From Angiostrongylus vasorum (taxonomy: Eukaryota > Nematoda > Chromadorea > Rhabditida > Metastrongylidae), in the NCBI GenBank assembly GCA_018806985.1, contig JADANN010000164.1, positions 186,001 through 250,000 on the forward strand: a DNA stretch of 64,000 nt. Direction: 5' to 3'. The position numbers and the translations under genes are program-made. Numbering within the stretch: the first letter of the stretch is position 1; every line of letters starts with the position of its first letter. Under the pieces are notes generated by a model, which was not told where the DNA came from, did not search any database, and saw only the letters and a program-made list of their open reading frames with translations. Positions 57,501 to 64,000 of this stretch are shown in pieces.

Positions 57501-60500
57501 GCAAACTGGATGATGAGCTACAATCTAACTTGTACCGAGGGACACACACCTGTAACCATTGACGGTGTTGGTCTGATCTTCAGGTGAGAAGCTACATTTC
57601 TTCTTTTTCCTTCAACAGAACTACAGCCATTCATTTCTTTTCGAATGAGAAAAGCAAAAAAATTGATCACATTTAAAGGACGTATATAAGAAAACGACTT
57701 CGTAATGTCACGATATTCTGCTCCTAACTTGTGAAGAAGGAATAAAAAGGACCTGACTAATTTTTTTTACGACTTTCTTATAGCACATATACGTGTACAG
57801 GCCATAACAATATATGTCTATATATATGTAATATAATGTAATATAAGCTAAGTATAGTAGAAAAGGACAAAGCTCTCAGCGTTGATCAACCCCTGAGAGA
57901 TATGCCATGCATTCGACTTCGTTAAACATCGTTTGGAGGTGATTGAATGCATATATGGCCTTTACGACGACTCGCGGTGGCCCACCAATGTATCGAGTCA
58001 GTGCTGCTATCCTCACAGACAAGATTATTAACAATTTTCCGACGACAGAGGGATAGAAGGTTTGGTGAGCCATGGGCGCGGGATTCTAAGTGTGCGTTGC
58101 AGAGCGCGTCAGGCCACTGCGCCACAGGCGCCCTATAAGAAAACACTGGCTATCACGGTGTCACCCAACATAACCTCGTTCATAGTGTTCCTGCTCGAAA
58201 TCTCTTTGCATCATTCTTCTGTTTGGCATCTTTTTTCGCTCATAAAAACCCATCGGTGCTTTGCACAACACACGTAACTTTTGCTTTTTTGAGGACTCTA
58301 TAGCATTAGAAGGAAGCATCATTGTAGGAAGACACTGCTTGACAGATTATCAAATATTTTGTTGGGTCGAAAGGGGGTTGTTTGAAAATCCGAGATCACC
58401 ACATGCTTGACGCTCTCCTTTCAGATGTTGTTAAACAATACACGCGCCCATTGCTTTCCATTTAATTATCTCCGCATGACCCTAAAGATTATTGGACATT
58501 ATTGAAACTCAAGGGAAAAAATCTTTCCTTATATTCATAAGCGCATGGGATGTTACTATAAAACCTCGTTGTGGTTGACGTCTCGGCGCCTTTCGTCATT
58601 TTCAGAGCGGTGTTTATCCGAGTCGATGGTTTACAGTTGGTCGTTGTCGAGTTGTGGGTGATCGTTGCCTCATCGAGTCAAATCCGGAGGAGAAAGCATC
58701 AATTAAATGAAGTTTCATCACTTGACAAGGCCCTCTTACACAGTGTGTGGCTGTCGATTTTCTACTATACAATACGACTTGTTTTCAAAATCGCAGTGCT
58801 TCCTGCACCAGTCGCTTTTATAATTGGAAACCGACTTCGCTTAATCTCGGGATGAATAATCACTATTTTCCCACATTGGTATATTACTTACTCTTTGTTT
58901 TATACAACCCTTCTTCACGTCTACTGGGCGGATCCCAGCAGTTCTCACATTCGATCCGTTTCTTTACATTCATCATCCGCGAAAGTCTTCCAACTTTTAC
59001 GTCTGGCTGCTGCTTGAGGAATTTCACTTCATCTTGAATGTCGTAGAATGCTGGTGGAGCCAATTCCACCTGGAGCCCTGAAATAGCTGTGCTGGAGCGT
59101 TTCCAATTGGCTTACATTGGTTTCCTCCCGGAAAAGTCTGCTACCAATTTTCTGAGCCTCGAGAGATGAGAGGTATGGTGAGCCTGGGGGGGGCGGGATC
59201 GAGCTAGCACCGTGCTTGTGATGATCGGCTTTACTAACACTGTGCTATCCGCCTCTTACTGCTCTAGTGCACGATCCTATAGCGTAGAGTGTGCGGACAA
59301 AATTATTGAAACAAGGATTTGTAGGTTGCAGAACACTTCCAAATACTCACAGTAATTTGTTTGACAATAGACAATGACTAAATACAGTAAATAAGGGATA
59401 AAGGATGAAGCTCTCGGCGTTGGTCAATCCCTGAGGGATGAACTATGCATCCAACTTCATTGAGTGTCGTTGGAGGTGATTGAACGCATATCAGGCCTTT
59501 ACAATCACTCGCGGTTGCCCATCGATATATCGAGCCAGTGCTGCTATCCTCCCAGACAAGTGTGGTACCAATTTGGAGATCCCGGAGGGATTGAAGGCTT
59601 GGTGGGCCAGGGGGCGCGGGGGATCGATTCCACGTGTGTGTCGCAGTGCCGCCTCCAACTACTGCGCCACACCCGCCCTCATACAGTACACAGCACCATA
59701 AATATCATTCATGCTAATACTACGATAGAACTAAGTCTTTTTCTAGTTGCTTGCAATCTCCACTACCGCTTTTTGTTGTTGTTGTTGTTGTTGTTGTTGC
59801 TGTTCGATGGCTCCCGTTTCGGCGATCTTGCCTTTCTCAGAGCCTGGACGTCCTTTACATAACTATAGCCTTACCATCTCGTGGGAAATCTATAGCATTA
59901 ATGAAGACCTAACACATGGATGAACGCCATATTTATCAAAAACTGCTCACTATGATGTTGCTAGTGGAAATACCTGTCTTGTTCACGGGATACCACGCGT
60001 GGCCCACCATGGTCAAAAAAATGAGTTTGAAATAAGGCACCGAGTCACGAGTGGTAGTGAGGCATTCGTCTTTCCAGTTCATCTTTAGATTCCATCTTTA
60101 GATCGAAATTTATCCAAAAAGCCTCAAGATTCTTGCGCGTAGACGTTTCCGATTCCTGCATTAGTATCCGTGCAGTCACTTAAAAATCATCGCCATAATG
60201 CTTTTGCGCGCTGTGTTCACATAGAGGAGTGCCTTATCGAGTTTTTTTTCTTCCTCATCTAGATGTTCTTTTATGCGGACATAAGGTGGTCTACCCGTTT
60301 CTCCAATGTATTCTACACTGCATGCCTTACATGAGATCAAGTATATTGTACCTCAACTCAAGCAATCCCCGTCTCTCCTGTTAGGACAGATCCATACAGT
60401 TTTCCGAGCTGCCCAAACGATCATGAAGGCGACTGAGGATCAAATGAAGGCGTGGGATTTGTGAATGAGGTCAATAGCCACCACATAACTTCCAAGATCA

Positions 60501-62985
60501 CTTATTCTTAAGTATCTCTTAATGGCGTAACTTATTTCTTTTGATATGAAGGGTAGCTTGAAAGGGATCTTACTTAGGTTTGAAACATCATTTTGGAGAA
60601 CCTACGCATTCGTCTCACCCGAGTGGTCTGTGCTTCGTACGGATGGGAAATGGCTGTTTTTCGATTTAGCGATTCCTTTTTCCCTCTCCTCTTGTGCACA
60701 AGATTTTAGCCATTCGGTACATGTTTTTTGATGACTGTTTTTTTTTCACGTATGAACGATGAGAGGGAGAGGTAGTGCACTAGTGTGTAGTACAGATAGG
60801 TCCATAAGAACATATAAATAAGTATTTCCGGGACCATCTGAAAATCGAGCAGTAGGCACTCTCTTAACAGAGCCGTAAGCTGCTGAATAGATAAGCTACG
60901 CATATTTATTCCTCTTTCGTGTTCAATAAAAAGGTTCAACGACGGCTTGCATTGCGGAGTCATTCGATGCGTTGGTGCGAATTAATAAGTTCAAAGGTCA
61001 TTAGACTATTATGTGGGTATTCTTTGTCGCATTGGGTCGAATCCAATGGAGTGGAAGCACCGCTCGAATGGAGATCTTCACTCAGCCGTACCTTATTATA
61101 CGGGGCGGGTATTGATCGATTCCCGCCTCCAGTATGATCTGCGCTGAATGGCCAAAGCGTCCTGTCGTAGTCGGTAGTGAAGCGCTTTAATATTAAGAGA
61201 TTTTAGGCAAATTTCATAACTCTAAGATAGAAATCAGAGACTGCAGCTTGCAAGCCGTGTTTTGCATCAATACCAAAACCGAAGTGAACGTTTTCTGCTT
61301 CCATCTTTGCGTTCAAAATTTATGCACATTCAAATAATCACCTTATCTGATTTTATTACGAATAGGTGCCATTAACTGCAAGGTAAAAAACTGAGTTTTC
61401 CGACAAATCATCTGTATGACCTGTAGTCCGTTAATCGTCGAGTGACCCCAGCTGGCGCCAGTGAATGTTCCATTTTTTCCCTTCTTTGTGGCATTGGGTC
61501 GAATTCAATGGAGTCGCCTGCAAGAGTAGACCAGTGGGTTCTGCTATCCCTAGATATTCGTTCAGCATCATACCTTCTTCTAAGCTTTTCGTGGAAAACT
61601 CTGACCATGGAGTCAGTGGTCTTCCTGGAGTACGTTTGACATCCCGAGAAATCCACTTTCTAACGGCTATTGTCCAGTGGTTGTTGTTCATACGCATTAC
61701 GTGTCCACCTCACCCTATCTTCGACTGCTTACCGTACAGAGAGGCACCTATGGTTTTTGATCGTTAACACAGGTCGGAGCTTTTGATCCCTTCCCTAACC
61801 TGTGTCACACGGGTTACTCCCTAGCGTCGTCCCTTCGACTGTGCGTTCGATAACGCTGAGCGACCTTTCATCCTGCTTACGTAGCGACCAGGTTTCTGAC
61901 GCATACGTTAACGCAGCAAATACCGTTGAGTCGGAAAGGTAGGCACAGAGTTTGAACCAATGAAGCCAGCCATTCCTCATGAATGGATCTGGATGTAGTC
62001 ACGAGTGGCTTGCCAGTCTCTCGCAGAGTGGAAAATGGAGCTTATTTGTTGGAGGCGACTTCTAACTGCCTCCCAAATATTGCAGGCTTTTTGGCCGAAT
62101 TGACTCGTAGAATACAATACGCACAAACGAGGACACGCCCACCCACACATGCATGAGTAGACCTCGTGGATACAGAAAGTACATACCAAATAGAGCCAGC
62201 GAAAACAGGGAGTCCATCTTCTGGATCCACCTGCATCTCAGCGAAGCAAAGGACGCTTTGGTCCACGATTAACCCACTCTCCGTCTCCTGGGGCGCTCCA
62301 CGTAGTCCAGCGGCAAACCGGCTCGAGATCCCTCATAGGAGGGAAATCCGTGGTATGAGCGAGATCCGTAAGCAAATCCTACGTTGATCTGTAACTGTTG
62401 CGATTTCACTCTCTATGAAATCCAAGAGCATAGATAAAGTGAATAAACACTTTTCAGCAAAACCCCTTTGCGGATCTATACATCACTCCGATATTTGCAA
62501 TCGCGACGAGTACTGTGTGTTCAGTAGACGATCTCCATATGCGTTTTGCTGTCGACGATCCGAGAGCAACCGTACATTTTCTACTACGTAACGCTTTTTT
62601 TTCATGAAACTGAAGCACGTTTTTCCCTTCCAGCTCGGATATCCTACGTCGTGCACGGCTATCGCTATCGCCGCCCTCGCACCAGAAGACAAATTAGGTT
62701 CGTATCCGTCGAATAAGTGACCTATCATGTAATATCACGTATATATTTTATAAAATTGAGTCTTAATATATCTTACATGGCGATGCTCTTAATGACAGTT
62801 GTGAAAATAAATGAATATTCGAGCGTGCATGTACGTCTTTAATCACTTTTTTTTTACTTCTCTCCTTTTCTGTTAGGTTTCCCGAAGTCACATTTTGTAC
62901 AGAACGCCGCACTTTTTTATATCTAGGTCGTCACCTCTCATCCATTGAACAAGAAGATCTAAGCGGTTTACGTGAATTTGGTTGA
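51406..62985 (+). CDS. Secreted Kunitz-like/lustrin-type cysteine-rich protein, multi-exon (incomplete model)
   Basis: Exons found: 51406-51555, 52403-52520, 52614-52684, 53536-53688, [gap], 56854-57108, 57502-57583, 62458-62571, 62634-62697, 62877-62985. Signal peptide, then module 1: a Kunitz-like part (WYFDEQFQSCFAYPVNC) and a lustrin-type part with VPYIFSPLLC...C...C...FCC. Module 2: WYPRSNMACVARRADC, then CTEGHTPVTID...LIF(S)KPLC...FCC. The two modules align cysteine for cysteine after the Kunitz W. Phases agree within each run. Exon 4 ends phase 0 but 56854 needs one base, so at least one exon between is missing. 62458-62571 is one base too long. Nematode Kunitz + lustrin (Pfam PF14625 type) proteins are secreted and many inhibit proteases; inhibition is not shown here. 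Two adjacent genes are possible. Confidence 0.6.
51597..51699. repeat. Tandem ~50-bp duplication
   Basis: 'tttagcttgaaagagtttct' and 'tttagcttggaaggtttctt' begin two neighbouring copies, both ending in 'ttcagctaacg'. It overlaps the end of the exon 1 frame and a PLE-type end. Confidence 0.65.
51691..51726 (-). ncRNA. Hammerhead-like motif with alternative helix II
   Basis: Minus strand: GGCT, CTGAAGA, A, AACT-AAGA-AGTT, GAAACGTT, AGCT. Core intact, and helix II is a perfect 4-bp stem of different sequence from the GGC/GCC copies. Confidence 0.5.
52032..52322 (+). repeat. SINE-like family A, full length
   Basis: Head GTAGAAGCGTAGTGGCGAGA, B box CAGTTCGATCCTG, core 'aaaattggcaacggacttat', tail 'acttgatgaagtcgaatgca'. 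Lies in the first intron of the Kunitz/lustrin gene. Confidence 0.75.
52403..52520 (+). CDS. Kunitz/lustrin exon: Kunitz-like part, module 1
   Basis: After CATTCAG: WYFDEQFQSCFAYPVNCTAS then MKIIADLYPNDEECTLKHM. W-x8-C-x6-C spacing is near Kunitz, but the sixth cysteine is absent (His in CTLKHM). Donor GTGAGC, phase 1. Confidence 0.65.
52614..52684 (+). CDS. Kunitz/lustrin exon: start of lustrin part, module 1
   Basis: TQMWKTYTISCPHSLELAVF then NRSN, phase 0 at GTACGT. If this donor is not used the frame continues to a stop at 52792. The match to the second module (57502-57583) favours splicing. Confidence 0.6.
53020..53118 (-). repeat. SINE-like family D head, antisense
   Basis: 'aacgatgctgagatactcgc', 'cccagatcgaaccacg' (antisense B box), 'gcaatacactctgcgccgtg'. 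Confidence 0.6.
53536..53688 (+). CDS. Kunitz/lustrin exon: lustrin part, module 1
   Basis: 51 codons, phase 0 both ends: GDQVPYIFSPLLCRKIGRRT then VSDVCTSSESCYTHREFAFC and CNNRAFSEVEQ. The C-x11-C-x5-C-x8-CC pattern is the lustrin-type repeat. Acceptor TATCCAG, donor GTAGGT. Confidence 0.68.
53689..55895. other. Intron(s) with possible missing exons
   Basis: Exon-like stretches at 53986-54126, 54227-54289 and 54839-54985 have splice-like ends but no cysteine pattern and none fits both neighbouring phases. A perfect hairpin lies at about 54640-54686 (aaactccacgtgagt inverted). Confidence 0.35.
54638..54688. repeat. Perfect short inverted repeat
   Basis: GTTAACATTAAACTCCACGT followed by GAG, and its exact inverse ending GTTAAC after a short loop 'ttgatcttta'. 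Arms of about 22 bases. Confidence 0.8.
55900..56170. repeat. Family D long near-perfect hairpin
   Basis: The antisense copy (55902-56035) and the sense copy (56037-56165) meet at 'agctagttctagctgagaga'. Arms of about 125 bp are almost identical, suggesting a young inversion or duplication. Confidence 0.85.
56166..56550 (+). repeat. Family D direct duplication (~308-bp offset)
   Basis: 56034-56236 and 56341-56549 are nearly identical, including the flanking 'ttgaagttatatttcgcaat' and 'gtaggcagtaggcaaaaagt'. Differences are mostly single bases in short homopolymers. Confidence 0.85.
56575..56815 (-). repeat. SINE-like family D subfamily with best tRNA-like boxes
   Basis: Minus strand: A box TTGGTGGTGCAATGGGTAAC and B box GCGAGTTCGAATCTC, a close match to the pol III consensus (GGTTCGAANCC). 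The body 'agcaatcacccgtcaaaggg' confirms family D. Confidence 0.8.
56854..57108 (+). CDS. Kunitz/lustrin exon: Kunitz-like part, module 2
   Basis: GLKLVKRKIHVANTSSYTLS ... MKELCTRRNPVFQWYPRSNM then ACVARRADCRRPWFPVDRVN and TTYKTQQQCMDAHF. Same W-x7/8-C-x6-C spacing and same missing last cysteine as module 1. Acceptor GGATTAG, donor GTTAGT. Confidence 0.65.
57358..57440 (-). repeat. Family D fragment
   Basis: 'acgcgttcaccaccaaacca' and 'cgttttgcctgtctctgagc'. Confidence 0.6.
57502..57583 (+). CDS. Kunitz/lustrin exon: start of lustrin part, module 2
   Basis: ANWMMSYNLTCTEGHTPVTI then DGVGLIF, ending two bases into a Ser codon. Aligns with module 1 TQMWKTYTISC. Acceptor ATTGAAG, donor GTGAGA. 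Confidence 0.62.
57860..58133 (-). repeat. SINE-like family A, full length
   Basis: Antisense: 'aaagctctcagcgttgatca', 'catcgtttggaggtgattga', core diverged, head 'aggccactgcgccacaggcg'. Confidence 0.8.
58905..59250 (-). repeat. SINE-like family B, full length
   Basis: Antisense from 'ttcttcacgtctactgggcg' through 'cttcatcttgaatgtcgtag' and core 'gtctgctaccaattttctga' to the head 'gggatcgagctagcaccgtg'. Confidence 0.8.
59398..59680 (-). repeat. SINE-like family A, full length
   Basis: Antisense: 'gaagctctcggcgttggtca', 'gtgtcgttggaggtgattga', core 'gtgtggtaccaatttggaga', head 'gggggatcgattccacg' and 'ccaactactgcgccacac'. Confidence 0.85.
59773..59801 (+). repeat. (GTT)n microsatellite
   Basis: Directly precedes a PLE terminal motif in antisense, mirroring the (CAA)n that follows the PLE end at 10225. 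Confidence 0.9.
59802..60970 (-). mobile_element. Penelope-like element copy C, decayed
   Basis: Minus-strand order: RT fragment (60963-60820, peptides close to ERGINMRSLSIQQLTALLRE), diverged linker (60700-60420), GIY-YIG region with EYIGETGRPPYVRIKEHLDE (~60320-60260), 3' end with hammerhead-like motif at 59809-59844. Many stops. In the largest intron of the Kunitz/lustrin gene, antisense. Confidence 0.78.
59809..59844 (-). ncRNA. Hammerhead-like motif, PLE copy C
   Basis: GGCT...AGCC give a perfect helix I; GGC-aagatc-GCC helix II; GAAACG kept. The first core reads CTGAGAA, so probably inactive. Confidence 0.4.
61020..61160. repeat. Family E-like fragment
   Basis: 'ggagtggaagcaccgctcga' and 'attatacggggcgggtattg' resemble blocks at 29970-30060. 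Confidence 0.4.
61408..61990 (-). mobile_element. RTE-type LINE 3' coding end
   Basis: Minus strand: STVFAALTYASETWSLRKQD and ERSLSVIERTVEGT (61980-61795), then after shifts MRMNNNHWTIAVRKWISRDV and KRTPGRPLTPWSEFSTKSL (61697-61500). This is the conserved C-terminal region of RTE-clade RT proteins, related to the plus-strand copy at 45432. Confidence 0.8.
61991..62457. other. No gene assigned; possible LINE extension
   Basis: Short frames on both strands; may be an upstream part of the antisense RTE. Ends at the polypyrimidine acceptor CACTTTTCAG of the next exon. Confidence 0.35.
62458..62571 (+). CDS. Kunitz/lustrin exon: lustrin part, module 2, with +1 frameshift
   Basis: Reading KPLCGSIHHSDICNRDEYCV then FSRRSPYAFCCRRSESN requires one A fewer in the AAAA run at 62459-62462. 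With that, the join is LIF-S-KPLC, matching module 1 YIF-S-PLLC. The 114 bp are one base over phase. Donor GTACAT. Confidence 0.65.
62634..62697 (+). CDS. Kunitz/lustrin exon, penultimate
   Basis: After a 62-bp intron (TTCCCTTCCAG): PRISYVVHGYRYRRPRTRRQ, basic. Another frame of the same DNA (YPTSCTAIAIAALAPEDKL) also looks protein-like, but phase from the preceding exon favours the basic reading. Confidence 0.5.
62877..62985 (+). CDS. Kunitz/lustrin exon, terminal
   Basis: After TTTTCTGTTAG: RFPEVTFCTERRTFLYLGRH then LSSIEQEDLSGLREFG and TGA. FCTERR recalls LCTRRN and FCESRQ at the start of the other two modules, so this may be the start of a third, truncated, module. Confidence 0.5.
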
Positions 62986-62989
62986 TGCT

Positions 62990-63268
62990 TGACGATTTCA
63001 GTCTACAAATGCATCGTTTTCTTTTTTCTGCAATCGCGAGGTTGTTATACAGCACACGTCTACTTCCGTACAAAAACACATACAATACGACAATAGCTGA
63101 CGTTTCGGCAGCATCGTCTTCTTCAGAGCCTGGAACGATATATCCATATGCAATTTACTATGCCGAATGCTTGAATAGCACATACAGGAAGACGAAAACC
63201 TATATCACGATCAACAGCATATAATCCAGTGTCTAGGTTGATAGAAAGTCGATTCTAGGAATTATTTC
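62990..63268 (-). mobile_element. PLE 3' terminal fragment
   Basis: Antisense: 'gcaatcgcgaggttgttata', hammerhead-like motif at 63095-63130, then 'ggttgatagaaagtcgattc' in the opposite orientation at the right end, as in copies A and B. Confidence 0.7.
63095..63130 (-). ncRNA. Hammerhead-like motif
   Basis: GGCT, CTGAAGA, A, GACGATGCTGCC, GAAACGTC, AGCT. Core intact, helix II damaged. Confidence 0.4.
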
Positions 63269-63284
63269 AGTCTACTTTACAAAC

Positions 63285-63480
63285 GTCGTTGAATGGCGAT
63301 TTTCTTGGAAATCTCGCGATAACCGTGCTAGAGCGTTCCTAGCTCTTCACCATGGGCGACCGCGAACCCTTCTAGTCCTATAAAGCTTCTCCTCCGCGTG
63401 ATCAACTAGCAATTTCGCAGGGTCGGTAGGATGGGGGCCTTGATTGGGCCGGTGCGGGCACAGATTAGCGGGGTTGCACA
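63285..63480 (-). repeat. SINE-like family B, head and core
   Basis: Antisense body 'gtgctagagcgttcctagct', core 'gcaatttcgcagggtcggta', head diverged. Confidence 0.5.
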
Positions 63481-64000
63481 CATTATTGGACAGCATCTCT
63501 GTCACTACCCTTCAAGCGCCCATCCTTGATTTAGTTTACACCACATATAGAATACTGATGCTTATTGGCACCAGTACTTCTATCTATATATTCACACAGG
63601 AAAGTGGTTCCAACGAGTCATGGTTCTACTTCGTGTGTGCCAAGTCACGTGTTAGTCATACTGGTTAAGCACGTTTATACTCATTGCAGTAGTTTAACTG
63701 GTTTTACATGACTAATGTGTTAACGTAATTTCAATTAAGATATGAAATTGAAGAAAGCTTCATCGTTGCCTTTGACTAACTCACCGCTTATCCCTCAAAT
63801 CGACTCACAACTCCTACAAAGTACAGGAACACAGAGGAAAGAAGTCTTCGAAAATATACAGAAATAAAAAATAACTGAATGCCGAGAATGGAAGCTATTT
63901 ACAATATTCGTGACGACATTCATTGGTTTAAATGATCAGCTGTCGAATAAATGCGCTATTCATATCCAAATAAACACATCTCATCTGAGAGTAGGCTCTA
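63481..64000. other. No gene seen
   Basis: No splice-consistent exon or recognised repeat. Confidence 0.35.

Noticed and set aside
62634..62946. Alternative C-terminus reading YPTSCTAIAIAALAPEDKL and ending at TAG in 62926
   Set aside because: It looks protein-like, but needs a different phase from the preceding cysteine-rich exon, whose donor and 62-bp intron are well defined.
1..64000. CRISPR arrays, bacterial operons, integrated virus
   Set aside because: No regularly spaced repeats, no ribosome-binding-site/ORF organisation, and no viral structural or polymerase domains were seen. All RT signals fit Penelope-like or RTE elements.

Overview
This is AT-rich, intron-rich animal DNA, most consistent with a clade V parasitic nematode (strongylid, hookworm-like). 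The main clues are a DUF229-type nematode gene with many short exons, a secreted Kunitz-like/lustrin-type cysteine-rich gene, Penelope-like elements (PLEs) with GIY-YIG endonuclease, RTE-type LINE 3' ends, a mariner remnant, and many dispersed tRNA-derived SINE-like repeats. No bacterial gene structure, CRISPR array or free-standing tRNA/rRNA gene was recognised.

Layout. 1-1060: remains of a PLE reverse transcriptase on the minus strand. 1088-16300: mostly repeats and unassigned DNA, with one candidate initial exon on the minus strand (2714-2962). 16366-42629: a single plus-strand gene of 16 exons over 26 kb, encoding a DUF229 (sulfatase/alkaline-phosphatase-fold) membrane protein of about 660 residues. 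All splice phases agree, and one extra A in exon 12 breaks the frame. Its introns carry PLEs, SINE-like repeats and microsatellites. 43240-47830: fragments of RTE LINEs, PLE ends and SINE-like repeats. 48240-49205: a dead mariner transposase. 51406-62985: a plus-strand gene for a secreted protein built from two repeats of [divergent Kunitz-like module + lustrin-type module]. Nine exons were found, at least one is missing, and one again carries an extra A in a short A-run. Its largest intron (57584-62457) holds two SINEs, a PLE and an RTE 3' end. 62990-64000: a PLE end and SINE.

The two host genes are separate: one is a predicted membrane-anchored hydrolase-fold protein, the other a predicted secreted cysteine-rich protein. 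Much of the remaining structure is retroelement-derived. The most striking signals outside the genes are a recurring hammerhead-ribozyme-like motif in the PLE ends whose helix II changes in a compensatory way between copies, a PLE inserted as an inverted-repeat (fold-back) structure with an 11-bp target duplication, and two oppositely oriented PLEs flanking one DUF229 exon.

Exon calls were made by eye from translation, GT/AG sites and phase; no alignment or expression data were available.
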